Assembly (NCBI RefSeq): GCF_900496995.4
Contig: NC_044007.1
Span: forward strand, 75,864,742 to 75,928,741
Direction: 5' to 3'
DNA from: Aquila chrysaetos chrysaetos
Lineage: Eukaryota; Chordata; Aves; Accipitriformes; Accipitridae
DNA: 64,000 bases
The notes under the pieces were generated by a model. The model worked only from the letters and a program-made list of their open reading frames with translations, made no database searches and was not told where the DNA came from. Below are positions 23,306 through 36,779 of the stretch, piece by piece. Position numbers and translations under genes: made by a program. Positions within the stretch are counted from its first letter, which is position 1. Each line of letters begins with the position of its first letter.

Positions 23306-26111
23306 CTTTATATCTAGCACATTGACTTTAAACTTAGCTTGGGAAGGGGTTGCCCAAAACTTACTAATTTTTACTTGCAAGTAGAAGTTTCTCTGTTAAT
23401 AGCTTCTTTTATTTAAGAACAAAATGCAACAACATTTGGAAGCCTTCAGAAGTAATGAAAATGCAGATATTCTAGTTGGTATAATAATTTTATTAAATAA
23501 CACGCTGTCTTCCTGCTTCTTTAGATACTTAAAATCACTTTGCAACGCTTTCCACACAGTATACAAGCAGAAAGCAATTGGGCAAAAATAGCGGTCATTA
23601 ACTTTGGAGATGCACTAAGCACAGCAGGTAGTATATATGATTCAAATTCAAACCACCACTTCCTAGAAGCAAAGTCTGGAGGGGTTATGGTTTCTGCAGT
23701 AGACAGAAGGAGTATCATCTGAATGCTCATTAAAATAAACCATGAGGACTGATCCTTATATCTTTATTGGGATGAGTAGACAAAATTAAGTTGGGACTCA
23801 GGTCTATTATGCTTACAAGGAGGAAAAAATCCTTAAACAAAACCTAAGAAAAAAAAATCTAGATTAATGAAACTAATTATTAGTTAACTGTATTACAGTC
23901 TCTGAAAGATGGAAAGTTGACCTTTGCAAATGTGTACGTATGGTAGATAAAAGTCCTTAAAAGGTATTTTGAGGGAAATGGATTGCTTCCCTTTTCAGTA
24001 TGCAGAAGTGCAGTATGTATTAATCCAATACTGTTTTTAACATTTTTGATGTCTCTTGGGGAAAAGGTACATAGCTCATATTTGTAACAGAACATAAAAA
24101 AAAGTATGCTATCGATTGGTCTTACTGGCTGCACACTCTCTTTTTGCTATGTTAATTACAGCCACCTTCCTTTTCCACCTGCTCATGAAGGTCAAAAGTT
24201 AAATTCCTGTCCAAAGCTTGTAAGCAGTAAATAGACCCCATCTGACACCCAAACAATAATTTTCTGTGAAGGTCAAATGTGAGTCCCTCGTACCAGCAGG
24301 CGTGACCACAGCGCAGCTTACCGGAGCTACTCCCAGGAGCCACAGAATTTTTGGCAGGAGTACAGTGACCCCACATAGTGGCACATTCAGTGGTGCTGTT
24401 CTGAATCTGTCAGTGGCCTCCAGGACACAGAAGCTACCGAGTTGCCCAAATTTGTTTCTTTTCTGTATGACAAAACCAAGCAGGTTTTACTGCATTTCGT
24501 ATCCCTTAGTCTCATGGAATCTCTATATTAGCAAATTTAAAAGCAACCACCACTGAAAATGTGTATTCACTGTGAAAGTAATGATGGAAATGTTAATGAG
24601 ACAGTAAGGACAGGCTGGACCACAGGTGCAGGCTGGTGTTCTGCGGAGGTGCACATGCCATTCTGATGGGATTTCTGCAAAGCACTTCTAGACTTTTTCA
24701 TGGGGTCTGTGAGCTCCTCCTGCCCCCAGCCATAGGGAGAATGCTGCTGTTTGTAATGCTACTTAAGCAACCAAAGATTGTCTACTAGCCTGGGCTGGAA
24801 TAAAATGTGAGAAAGGGAAGGTTACCTTAAGGCTGCTTGGTATCCAGGGAGTTAAAAAATGCGTTGACTATCAGTCTTTGAAAATTTTCCTGCTTACAAG
24901 CCTTTTGTAGTTCCTCTATTATATGTGAAGAGTTGCTGGTTTCAGTCTCCGGCTTTGCAGACAGCTTTCACAAAAAAAAAGAAAAAAAATCCCAATTGAC
25001 TTTAATTGGTTGCAGTCTCAAGAAAAGGTCAAGGATTAAAGGTGGAAAAAACAGAACTAACCTTCTGCTTGCAGAGGTGCCCTGGCTACCTGTGGGAGGA
25101 AGAATGGTAGAGAGGCACTGGGAGAAAGTTCACTCAGCCTTACCCATAGCTGCAGAAATAACTGTCCCAAAGCAAACGACTAAAGGACTTCCACATGCAG
25201 GGATTTCAAGCCTTCCCCTTTCCTGAGCACTGCATTTCCCTTAGTGATTTTTATAAATAATTATCAACATGCCATTAGCTATGGCATTATACAGTACCCT
25301 TCACCAAGTCAGGCCTTTCCATCTATATTGAGCAGGATAATATATTTCAAAGTCAAAAGGCAAAATGCATTAGGCAACATGATGGCAACTGTAACCCTTC
25401 TGGATATATTGCACCATAAATACTAGGAACCACTACAGTAGAGCTTTTATCAAATCCTGGGCTTGAATGTAAGAGACTGTGGCTTCCACAAATCAGAAAA
25501 ATGATATAATAAATCACTCTTCCTGATGTCGTATTATTCCAAGCTGCCATCCCTAAAGAACACAGGATGGTCAATAGTTGGTATGACAAATGGACCAGCC
25601 ACTGCAGTAGCTTTGAGACATAGACTCATCTCAGGTTAATCAATGTAAAGGGAATAAAATAGTCGACTCTTTGATACTGTTATTCAAAGCTCCTGTTTGG
25701 CAGAGTACTAAAATATATATGGCTAATTTGGAATTCAGATTGCCTTCAACAGCAGTCCTTCTGTGCCTAAAAGTAGGCACGTATTTAAATGCCTTACAGA
25801 AATGAGACTTAGAAGGAAAAATGAGCTAATAAAGATTTAGGAGTCCAAGCTGACAGACTGACCAATTTTAAATTCAGACAAGGATGGCGCTTTTCATGTT
25901 ATAAGAAGGAAGGCACATATTGTTCATGTTTGCTACTTTGTGAGCAATCATACTTGCTCTGTTGGCATTGCCATCCCATAATTATTTCCCTTATCGAATT
26001 AAGGCTGCAGCTAAAATTCCCCTCATAAATCTTTCTCCCCCAAACAATTCAATTGCTTTTACTTACCTCCACTGCGATTAGCTGAGCGTGCAGTTTTAAA
26101 GCCTGTTTCTT
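23306..26111. other. Non-coding stretch, nothing recognised
   Basis: Open frames of 60-97 codons on both strands overlap and show no domains. AAGTAGGCACGTATTTAAATGC at about 25770 vaguely recalls an old interspersed repeat. Nothing else is called. Confidence 0.45.
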
Positions 26112-26131
26112 CCCCACATTCAAATGTGGGG
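26112..26131. repeat. Perfect 9-bp inverted repeat (20 bp in all)
   Basis: CCCCACATT (26112-26120) and AATGTGGGG (26123-26131) are exact reverse complements around a 2-base spacer, CA. With so short a spacer it reads better as a palindromic protein site or cruciform than as an RNA hairpin. Confidence 0.75.
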
Positions 26132-29100
26132 TCATGTGCTGACTTCAAAATTAATTTTCAAGCAAAATGTACTTTACTGGCACTTTGGCTCCCATGAACA
26201 GGGTAGGACAGGATGTGAACCTGTGTGACAAAGCCTTCACATAACCAACGGCACAGAACGGTAGCGATACGTGTAAAAGAAACACAGAGAGATAGTTAAC
26301 ACTGACTCCCGTGTAAGCATTGTATAGCTATGGCTAGCTGACTCCTCCATGGCCAAAGACGAAGTTATTACGGAAGAAGGCTTAGAAATGGGTGATGTAG
26401 GCTACATGTGTGTACACATATGTTGTCTGAAACAGAATGGCCTCTGCATATGCGTAGGCTATTATTAAAAACTTTAAAAACATTTTGCCTAGGAGCTGAG
26501 AATCATCATCTTTATGCAACTATATCTAAGTTCACACCAGCTGTTGTACTACATCAGACCTACCACTTTTCAAATCGCTGGAATAATACCAAAACAGGGT
26601 CCAAAAAATACTGAATCTCGTCTGTTATTTTGGTGCAAAACCGTGAAAGAACTACAACAACTCCGTAAGCGTCACTTAGCATAACTTCCAAAGACAATGC
26701 ATTTGGGAAGGTCTAAGTGGAGCTTTATTTGATATAAAGCAACCTTTGAAATGGCAGCAGTCTATGGAAATGTGAATAACCACTCTGTTTTATTTTTAGG
26801 AGCCAGGTAGAATTTGCAGGGCTGGCAGTGAATGGGGAGGGAGGAAGGCGCAACTCTTGTAATTTTATATGTAGAATGAAAACAGTTTTATAGAGTAAAA
26901 AAGTGCGTGAGGTGAGGAACTTATTGCATGGTGCTGGTTTAGGTGCTTTTAAGAGCAGACCCCAGCTGAAGGGACAGATTATGGAACATGACATATACTG
27001 CAGTACCAACATTTTATATGCGTTGTTGTAACAAATGTAATTTCTCCAACTGATTCTTCTGAATTAAATAAAATAATACAGCAAGAACATGCCTGCTTGA
27101 AAGAGTCTCCAACTCAGTAATGAAAATGAAGGGGTGCTGAGACAAAACACCAAATCCTGTGTTTCAATAGCAGCTCCTCCTGGTTTCAGCTGTCATGATA
27201 GCTGTGCTAATACTAGCACCTACAAATAGGAAGACTTCTGATTTGTTTACCCTGTTTCAAGTAGGGAAAATTAGATAGACAACCTAGGGTCTTAGCAGGC
27301 TTAAAAAAAAAATGAAAAGATACCTTTCTACTGTGTTTTGAAACATGCAGTAAACAGAAGAGTTTTTAAAAGGAAGAATGGTACTAACTCTAAATAAGCT
27401 TTACCAAATACATTATTTTTCAAAATATAGTTGGCAAAATAGCTGTAATAATTCCCACTTCATTATGTTCTCACTGATGCCGAGCCATCTTTATGTGGGG
27501 CGAGGTAATTCTCTCATTAGAGAATCAGGAAGGAGGGACTGGAGAACAGTCTGCTTTTCAGTGGCCTGAATTTCCTCAGTGCTCACTTAGAGTGCGCTAG
27601 CTTGTGTTTGGCTACTGCATATCTTCCAGTCTTCAATTCTTTCAGCATTTCACTCCAATGGCTATACTTTCTCGCTATTTATGTGTGCTTTGTTCCTGTT
27701 TTGAATGGGCCAGTCTTTAACTTGTTCTCATCCTGAATTTCTCTGAAAAAAAAATTTAAAATCCTTCCTTTTTTTTCTTCATTCATCAGTTAAAAAGAAA
27801 AAACAAATTCAGATGGTTCTGTCTTTGAATGGCTTTTGCTTTGTGAACTTGTAGTTCTGAAATTAATTGTTTTATTGAGAAGGTGTGTTACTCTGCTTGA
27901 ATATCTCAAGCAATTTCATAAATTTTGTAAACATATGCAATTATTTCTATCTTAATCAGTGACCACTTTTTTTAATTACTATAAAAGCTAGTCAGGCATT
28001 TTAGGGGGTTATGTCAAAGTGTTTTTCCTTTGAGAAAAGTAATTTTGTCAACACTGAAATGCCTGAGAACTCTTCAAATCTGATACATACAAACCTTTTA
28101 AGTATTCACTGAGGATGAATATGATAATAGGGAAAAGAAGCAAATATATTCCTTGAAAGATCATAGGACCACAGAAAAGGTGAGGAAAGGTTACACTATC
28201 TCTATAAGAGATTTCATTGTGACCATGGCAGAAATCTTGTATCTGGTTTTGGAGTCCACTGTTCAAGAAGTTCAAGAAAGGATTTTGAGAAAAAAAACCA
28301 TGAAGATGCTTTATGAGTTGATAAATTGCTCTATACTAACAAATTCAAGTGGTCAAATATCAGATGAATGTGGGAAAACTTAAGGAGTGAAACGATCAAA
28401 GCCCAGATGGGGAACATAAAAGTGGTAACTCAAACGGTTCTTCTGTTTTACGAATTTAACATTATCAAGAAGCAAGATCATATGTACTGGAGCTAGATAA
28501 ACATCCAGATTATAATCATTAATCTTAAATTAAATATTACTAAGACTGTAGTGAATTCTTTCACTGGCAGTTTTTTCTATCAAGATTGAAAGTTTTTACT
28601 ATAACATGTTCTGCTTCATACAGTGAGCTCTGGCTCTGTGCTATCTGTTCTTTAGAATATTGTTCTTTAAATATATGTTGGTGTCAGAAAGCCTAAACTG
28701 AAAAGAAGCATTTAAGGTGGACACTTTTCTTAGCAAATGTTTTTCAAAAGATCTCCATGCTCTTGATCTGCATTCTTTGCATTTGCAAAGAAAAATTGCT
28801 GAAACTTTTAAATTTTCTGTGAAAATAAAGTGTTGGTTTCCCTCTTTTGGGGAATTAAATCTCCTTTAAAAGCTGTATACTGAGGACATTTTGAAAAACA
28901 TAGATTTTTAGAACCACAACACAGTGAAGCAGTCATCCATTACGTATTCAAAGAATGTATCCTTCTCTCTTTATTTGTGTTTACTGTATTTATTGGTGCT
29001 CTAACACTTGAAAGAGTAATTTCAAGTATGTGTGTGCTATACCTACACCTTTATGATCCTGGATCTGTCTTTCTTAACAGATGTTCTTCTAATTAATTTC

Positions 29101-32100
29101 TGATATATCCTCAGCAATATTTATTGTATTTTCAAGGATTAATGGAGAGAAGCCAAATTTGAAGGAGTAGGATTTTCAGTCCTCAGTGCATTCAAATATT
29201 TTCCTACTGTGTACACAATCTCAGTCTATAGTTATTGTAGGGATTTTCCTTTCTTGGGGGTTCTCTGTTTCATATTTCACCATGGAAAGGTTGGCACTTA
29301 CCTTTTCATTTTGCTTTTTTTAGAGATATTTCTAGCATCTCAGTGGATTCTGTGATTGTCTAAAAAAATTAATTGATCGTATGCTTTCTGCTAACCTCAG
29401 CCCTTTTTCTACTCCCTAGTTTATGTGCTAGAGTTCAGAGGCTTACTCCGTATTTTTTGTCCATATAACTGCTACACCTTACCAGCCTGTGTTGCTTCAT
29501 GTTGAAATAGTTTCTCTCTTCCATACAGAAACTAAAAGGTACCCACCCACAGCAATACCAGCCCAGATTAATCTGAACTCTTGATTTTAATCAGATTGCC
29601 AGATCCAGATGCTCTTTGGAGAAAATTTAGGTTAGGTTCTGCACAGTTCAGCTTGGTTATATGTGGGTTTTAAGTTCTATTTATAAAAGCAATTTATATT
29701 CCAAGTAATATTTGAGCCTAGTTATATTCTACACTGATTTTCCTGCTGATCCGTTTCTGGTCAGCCAGGTGCAAATATCCATGTTTTTACCTGTTTGGGG
29801 CAGAATGTTAACAGAAGTCCGGAGTTGGAGCACAACAGCTGCTCTCTGTCAATTGCTTATTATCCAAGTAGAAACTTATGCCTCTTCTTTTTGAGAATCT
29901 GTGAATGAGCTGGTAGAGAGGTCTTCAGGAAAGGAGGTCTGTACCCTGTATGAACAGGATAGAAATATTCCCTTAGCTTTATGTGGTTTTTGATTTGAGC
30001 ACTCAGAACTGTGGAGGATCTTGGGGGTTTGTGAGTTAGCTAGAAGCTGCAACTGTTTCAGCAAAGCGACAGTGCTGAAGACTGAAATAAGCGGTGTGTA
30101 CAACAGGAAACTGAAATGAAAGGGGGCCCAGAGAAACCACAGTTGACTTTTCTGGAGTGATTGGCAAGATTACTTCATGCAGTTGGAATATGGGGTAGAA
30201 GAGTTAACACACTCTCTTTAGCTGTGAATCAAGACACTTTGCAACATAGGACAAGACAAAAAAGGGGCAGAAAACTCATTCCCCAGTTTTAAAATGTTTG
30301 AGCAACAGTACTATACTATGGTGCTACTGATGCAGACCAACAATGAAAGAATTGGATCTGCTATTGGATCTGCTAGTTACAATACTGCTAGCTCCAAACC
30401 TTAAATAATGAGACACCTAGAAATCATGAATTCCACAAGTAGGTTCATGCTGAAGAAAAATGGGAGACATCAAAAGGGTGCAGCTCTGGAAGAAATACAG
30501 GCATTGGGCAAATAAGGCAAAAGGCAGGCTCTGGGAGACTATAACCATCTTACACGTCAGGCAATGAGTTCACTTTCCAGCTGAAGATTGACCTTAAGTT
30601 TCAAATGTTGCATTGGTGTGTACCTTGACCTTTTTCTTATCCAAGGAAAGCAGGGTTTGGGACTCTTTCCCAAAGCAAAGTTGTTAATAAGACCTGGCTC
30701 AGGAAAAAAACAGGGGGAAAGATTTCCAAGGACTAGAAGAAAACAGACACACACACCCTCCACCCCGCAATAAAAGGAACCTAAATCCTTGCAACAAAGG
30801 GAGAACTGGAACTCAAGAAGAGGGGCTATTGCCTTGTGTATTAACTGGGATTTTAGAAAGACTACCAATATGAGAAGAAGGTCCTTTCTTTTGCACAGGA
30901 TTTCAAGATTTTTAAATGTTTCATTCCAATGAAATTTTAAATTCTGAAATTTTCAAAGAAAATGAAAAAATAAGGATATAGGACAGCGAGAAACTTAAGA
31001 AAAGGGAGGGGAGAGGGCTCACTGAATTTTTCATGAATTGTACCTATGCCATCATTCCAGGGACTTCAGATACCCCAAGATCATGAAGCAATGCCATATA
31101 AGGCACTGATGCACAGCTCTTTAAATTGATGATTAACATTTTCTTGGTATGTCCTTTCTATCATGTATATTATGTACAATCAGTCCATTGACTATTTGGG
31201 AGAAGCTATAACTACAATCTGGCTTAGCTCAAACTACCACTGTAATGGCACATTTTGCTTTCAGGTTGCAGGATCAGCCCCTGTTCTCTGGCAACAGTCT
31301 TCAAATCATGTATACGCTACCTTAAATATGAGAGCCCATAAATGGAAACAGTAAATACCACATATCTTTAACCCTTTTACATTTTCATTTGTTTTTATTC
31401 AGAACTTCTGTCCTTTTTTCAAAACCCTTTGCCCTAGTAAGCTGATAAGATGGTTAAAAACAACAAGGAAGTGCAAATTATTTCAGTTAATATAAACATC
31501 TTTTTTTTTCCTCCTGCCTCAGTGTCACTGTACTGAAGAACTCTCCTGATCACTTATTACAAAATAACATTCTGTATTTTAAAAGCTGCCCGAAAAATAA
31601 GCCAGTCAAAATGAATTAGATATTTCAAAGATATCATTTTGCAAGCAAAGTAGAAAGTTTTTTGGAACTTGTGATACTAATAACAAATGCTGTTTGTTGA
31701 ACAAGCAATTAAGTATTTTCCCAGTGAAGCACTACTCAGAGCTGTTGCAGATTATTTTTAGTCCTCGCAGACCTTTGTATATTTATTACACCAAAAGGCA
31801 GTCAAGCAGTGACACCCAGTGGCCTCAGAATTCTCTCTTCATTTTCTATCACAGAGAAATCTTGTTTTTATCTCTTGGTTTCAAATCCAGTGTTACTGAA
31901 AATGGGTAAATAATTTCCTGTTGAAGAAGTAGACAGAATCCAGTAGTTATACATTGTAATCTGGACTTGTCTGCCTGACTAGGTGACTCTAGATTAAATG
32001 ATTTAGCTACCACAAATATGGATACTAATCAACTCCATGCATTCAGGGAGTTACTCAAGAAATACGTGGAAATACACTCTGCGAATAAGTATTTAAGTTA

Positions 32101-32402
32101 GCCTTTGAACAATCAAGGTACAAAATCTGTGCTTAAAATCCTTTACCTGTCAGAGAGAGAGAGAGAATTTTTAGCCATTTTTAAAGCCTTTGAAATTCAT
32201 GAATGGAAAACACAATGTAGATGCAAAATCCTATTAATATTTATGGTATCCGTAAAAAATAAATAAGAGGTGATATTAGTACTGGCAGTTAGGAGGACAG
32301 CTTGACATTCTCGAAGTCATCTGGAACGTAAACTGCAAAGTAAACCAAAATTCTGCCAAAACAAGTTTTCCTATCAAACCTGACCGAACTGTAATTTCCA
32401 CA
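26132..32402. other. Long non-coding stretch, nothing recognised
   Basis: AT-rich sequence with frames up to 103 codons that lack similarity. Small items: a 12-bp tandem duplication (ATTGGATCTGCT twice, 30351-30374), TTTCATT-CC-AATGAAA at 30919-30934, and a short GA run at about 32154-32165. No gene or transposon is seen. Confidence 0.45.
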
Positions 32403-32456
32403 GAGGTGTGCCGGAGACCTCCAAGGGCCTGTCCCAGCCTCTGTGGTTCTTTGAAT
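32403..32456 (+). mobile_element. Possible CR1 3'-end remnant, plus strand
   Basis: The phrases GAGACCTCCAAGGGCCTGTC and CCAGCCTCTGTGGTTCTTTGA resemble the terminal 'gacctccagaggtcccttccaacctctgtgattctgtga' segment of some CR1 3' ends. It is short and diverged. It lies tail-to-tail with the minus-strand CR1 piece at 32686-32830. It may instead be chance similarity in GC-rich DNA. Confidence 0.3.
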
Positions 32457-32685
32457 GTCACCCTTCCTGCCTTACCCAAACCAGAGCCACCCACAACCTC
32501 GCAGAAGGTGGCCTCTGTCCCACCACTGCCCAGGCCCTTCCTTCAGGCAGTCACCGGCACGGCCGACCAGCCCGCCACCGATCCAAGGCACATCACCACC
32601 AGCAGCTGCCCCACGGGTGGGCTTTGTTCTGCCGACCGCAAGGCAGTGGTCCTCCCCCTCCGTAGCTGCCTTCTCCTGCCCGTGC
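32457..32685. other. GC-rich CpG-containing patch
   Basis: GC content and CpG count are clearly above the surroundings (for example CACCGGCACGGCCGACCAGC near 32552). Plus- and minus-strand frames are open together here. The longest (204 codons, 32406-33020, plus) opens with GTG, not ATG, and has low-complexity proline/serine-rich content. It lies beside recognisable CR1 sequence, so it is probably decayed CR1 DNA rather than a gene or promoter island. Confidence 0.4.
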
Positions 32686-32830
32686 CTCACCCCTTTGCTA
32701 TTAGGATACGGCGGGAGACTGCTGAAGGCAAGGTAAATTACATTCACTGCTCTACCCTTGTCCCACTGCGCCAGGCAAGCCAGCTCGTGGGTCAAGCCCA
32801 GCATGACTGGCCCTTGGCAAATCCCTGCTG
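32686..32830 (-). mobile_element. CR1 reverse-transcriptase domain fragment, minus strand
   Basis: Read on the minus strand, 32824-32801 encodes GFAKGQSC, matching the GFTKGKSC block of CR1-type reverse transcriptases. After a frameshift, 32762-32724 encodes DKGRAVNVIYLAF, matching the family's DKGRAVDVIYLDF block, one of its most recognisable segments. The spacing between the two blocks is close to that of the family but short by several bases. The aspartate of the YLDF segment is changed to alanine, and the expected SKAFDTV that should follow is deleted. The fragment is an old, dead copy and accounts for part of the GC-rich patch. It has the same orientation as the CR1 at 1.6-2.7 kb. Confidence 0.62.
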
Positions 32831-33373
32831 GCTCCCACCACCTGATAGCTCCTGCTGGCTTGGGCAACCGATTACCTCTCAGAGGCAGGGAAAGCATTTC
32901 ACCCCCGGGGTTGCAGCAGGTAACTCTTCGCTTCCCTTCAACTTCTGCGAACCTGCTGCAATGTCACAATCGCTGAATCTTTTTTTTCTCCCACTATCCA
33001 AGGGCAAATTTAACATCTAAGGTATTGTGACAGTAAGAGCCAGCCATCCAATGTTTTGCTCAAAATAGGCTGGAAAGCTGTTCTTATCGCAACACAGCTC
33101 ATAGTTCCATTGGTATGTATCTTTGCAAACTCATCACCAAAGGAATTTTTAAAACATATGAAAAACTCCTATAGCTATTTACAGAGAGATGGATGAAAAC
33201 CATAGGATGGCACTGAAGAAGAAAATTGCAATGGGAATAGGTCTTGGCTTGCTCAGGGGCTTGTTGGATAACAGCTCCAAGATCAGAGATGTCTCAGGCT
33301 AGAGAAACCATCTGCTGACTGCCCTCTTCTTCTTTCCCCTTTTCTCTTCTCATAGCTAAATGGCAGAGGAGAC
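32831..33373. other. Non-coding stretch beside CR1 and LTR remnants
   Basis: It starts GC-rich and becomes AT-rich after about 32960. CAG|GTAACT at 32917-32925 looks like a splice donor, but no exon with protein similarity precedes it. Nothing else is seen. Confidence 0.4.
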
Positions 33374-33560
33374 TGAATTGTGTTTGCGTGGCAAGGTTGT
33401 GGTAGCTGCGGGGGGCGGCAGGGCTGGCTTCTGTGAGAAGACATGAGAGCTGCGCCCACGTTGGACAGAGCCGGTACTAGCCAGCTCCAGACTGACCTGC
33501 TGCTGGCCAAAGCTGAGCCCATCGGCGATTCTGGTGGCACTCCGATAGCAATGGGAGGGA
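33374..33560 (+). mobile_element. Truncated ERVL-type LTR, 5' half
   Basis: The segment follows the opening of avian ERVL-family LTRs as I know them: TTTGCGTGGCAAGGTTGTGG, then a GC-rich run with a G block, then GGCTTCTGTGAGAAG, then GACAGAGCC...AGCCAGCTCCAGAC, then GCTGGCCAAAGCTGAGCCCA and a 'cagcgatggtggta'-like end. The TATA region and the 3' half of the LTR are missing, and no internal retroviral sequence is attached. It is an old non-coding fragment. I place the start at TGAATTG (33374), where TGTTGGG would be expected. Confidence 0.62.
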
Positions 33561-36500
33561 GTAGTTGCATCTACTTAGAAATTCGTAACGACTCCCAAGC
33601 CAGAGGCCTGAAAATAAAAACAGACATTGTTGAGGTTTTTCCCAGGACATCTGACTCCCTCTTCTTGTTTTTCTTCTTTAAAAAATTCAGTGGAGTATTT
33701 GCTTTGGACAACAGATGCTGATATGGCTTGTTTTATGCTGAGGTGCCAGCTGTTCCTTGTGTTCCAAAAAACAATGCCAAACCTGCTGTTACGAGACTTA
33801 TTGTAGTGTCTTTTATCCAGTGGTAAGTTGTTCCAAGTGGGCAATTATTCCTGCTGAAGTTTTTCCTCTTTTTAATAGACACTTGTTTTTATGCCAGAGG
33901 TCACTGCTGTTATCATTACCTGTCGTGACTGGATATTTGGAGTAATAAGCCATATGGCATTCTGTAAAGCAGAACTACGAGTGAGGAGCAAACAGAGCAT
34001 TAAGGAAAAAGGGAAGTATTTCCATAACTGTAGCTACATTGTCATCCGTATTAGTTCTACAAATGGGGATTGTGGTGCGAACGCTGCTTTTAGGGAAAAT
34101 CAGTTTGGCTTGGCAGAAGAGCTAACAGGAAGAGCTTGGGGCCCTTCGCAATATCTATGCTAGTATGATCCACAGCAACTGCCAAATACCTGGAACCCAT
34201 CCCTCTGACCCTCAAATGTCTATTCTCAGCCCGGTCACTCCACGAGTACGTACCCCAAGAGCCAGGTTCTTATTTAGAGTTATGTGAAAATCTCCCCAAA
34301 CCAAAGTTCCTAATTGTGTCTCTTTTGGGGGAGTTCAAAATATCTTTATACGTGTGCAGCTGTTTCAGGAAAGACAGCTTCTGTAGGATTTTTGGTTCTC
34401 AAACTTGTTCCTACCAGACAATTCATGATATTTCAGGAGTTTCCCAAGTGACCTGCTTTTCCTATTTTCACAATGAACAACTTGTTTTCAAATGGAGAGA
34501 ATGTATTTTCTCCAAGGATGACACCATGGAAGTATCAGCGTAGCGGACACTAATAATTCAAAAGTCAATATTGTTGGTGCACATTTTTCTATAACACCGA
34601 GGCACAAGCATAGGGTAACAATGCAGATGCATCTGTTTATTTTAACAAAACACAGCCCAGCAAACATCTGATCCTGATCTGCACAGCTGTCTACTGGAAA
34701 TGACTTGAACTACTGCTGTGACAAAGACAGTAAATAGATAGCAAGCCCTGGAATTAGTGAAGTGTAACACCAGCTCTAATAATTGGAGTTTCTCCTGCTT
34801 AAACCCAGGCTGGATTTAACCAATTTCATTAAGTGACTTCTCTCTTGAAGTTATGACATGCAGTGCTGTCACTGAAAAACTCAACCAGCTAAAGATACAG
34901 TTCAAGACTGTTTGTCTGAGGCTTCGTGATTAATAAAATATTCTCCATGTTTTCTGCAGTATAGTGTCTCCTTGCTTCAAATGTGAATATTTGAGAAAGA
35001 ACTGCTGTATCATTTTTAAATATGACAAACATACATAACATTAGCATGATCACTAGCAGTATCAATACCATTTTCAAGTTAGCATATATTATTCATACAG
35101 ACTTTATTTCCATAAGAGGATGACTACCACATTCAATGCTTACCTTATTGTATGTTTGCAAGAAAATGGATCAAAACAGAATACCAGCACGTGTTCTGAA
35201 GAGGCAAACCCTGTTATTATCAGGTAATTCACCATCACTTCTTTTCAACTTCACCTCCTTTCCATTGTTAATGTAAATCTTACCACTTTTTGAGTCAAAC
35301 CCCACATTCCTCTGGGCAGCAAAGACTTCAGGAGTTTTAGGGTCTGTATGCATACACACACCAACCCTTACCTGAACAATCTCTTGTAGCAACATAGTAA
35401 AAAAACAACAACAAAAAAAACCCCACAGAAAACCTCAGCTTTAACATATAAATAAAAATATCTTACAGATGGCTTTTTATTTACATTATATTAACAACTC
35501 AGTATTTGGTGATGGGGAAAGTATTTATGGTATAGGCTCATTTTCCCTCCTCAAACACTAAGGTTTTTGTTTGCTGCAAAATGGGAAAGCTGGAGAGGAC
35601 TATATGGTTTACTGAATGACACATCTACAACATGAGTAAAGGAATTTTTTTAACAGAATGATAATGCTTAAAATCTGTGGACATTCTCAGCTGATTGGAG
35701 CAAGCGACAATTGATCTTTGCTTAAACACACACCTGAAGTGAATGCTATTAATGAGGATAATTGGCTCTGGCTGAGATGACCAAGATCCTAAGCTCTTTC
35801 TGAGCAGCAACCACAAGTCAATATGAATTATGAAGCATTGATGCAAGTTTGTTTGTTGGTAGATTAACAAATGAGTCGATAGCTCATGCATTTAAATTGT
35901 GTTTTCATTCTCCTAAGAAGTCATAGCCTCAGAGTACAGTACAGCAGCATAACCTGAAAACGTGCAGACATGGCAAAGTGTAAGAAAACACTACAACTGA
36001 GAAGAAAGTTTAACTGGACGTTCAGGATGCCCACAATTATCTTTCAAGCTCTGATAGAAGGAATCTACACCAAGGGGAAAATAAAAGATTTAGGTAAAGG
36101 AAATGAGATATGAACCAAAAAATCTTTTCCAGTTTCTCCATGTGAATGATACTGTTGTCTCAGCCAAAGCCAAAATTCAGTTACCCACCACCCCCCTTCA
36201 AGCCCAAACAAGAATTCCTACATTTAAGTCATGTCCTTGTACCACCTGGGTGTCCCAAGAAGCGGTGCTGCTAAATGTTATCAGCTGTGTATCATGCACA
36301 TCCTTATTAACTTAGTTAATGGCTATATTTCATCCAATTTCTGTCAAATAAGAAGTTACAAAATGGAGCCCTGTTGCCTGTAGCTATAAAGAGCTTTCAG
36401 ATGAAAGCCGTAATCCTTGTTACGACAAGCCTCTCAAATGAGTTTCTGTTGTCTTCTGTGCTGTAGGTGGGTCAAGAGGAGCTTCGTTATCATAGAACCT

Positions 36501-36760
36501 CTGATACTGAATGCAGACAGAATTTGGAGAAAAAACACGCAACTGTAAGTAGCTTAAAAGAAAAATACAAAGTAGTATAGGCTGCTCAGTAACTGATAGT
36601 GGGAATTTTTAATCTCAGTATAGGGTTTCTGTACCTTATGTATCGCAGCACATGGTAGAAGCCCCCCAAGTAATTTGGAAAAACATGATTTGCAGCATAC
36701 TTGTGAAAGGGTAAGCAAGTTCTCAGAAATGGGATGTTCTGGAGAAACTTCTTTTGCTTT
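33561..36760. other. Non-coding stretch, nothing recognised
   Basis: Frames up to 92 codons have no domains. An A/C-only tract, the complement of the G/T tracts elsewhere in the window, lies at 35399-35425. No gene or clear repeat is seen. Confidence 0.45.
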
Positions 36761-36779
36761 AAAAAAAAAAAAAAAAAAA
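36761..36779. repeat. A19 homopolymer
   Basis: Nineteen A in a row. No retroposed sequence is evident upstream on the plus strand, so it is called only as a simple tract. Confidence 0.9.

Noticed and set aside
30351..30374. 12-bp tandem duplication as a minisatellite
   Set aside because: Only two copies; a simple small duplication.
32406..33020. 204-codon plus-strand open frame, longest in the window
   Set aside because: It opens with GTG, has no domain, lies in GC-rich DNA where several frames are open together, and overlaps minus-strand CR1 coding remnants.
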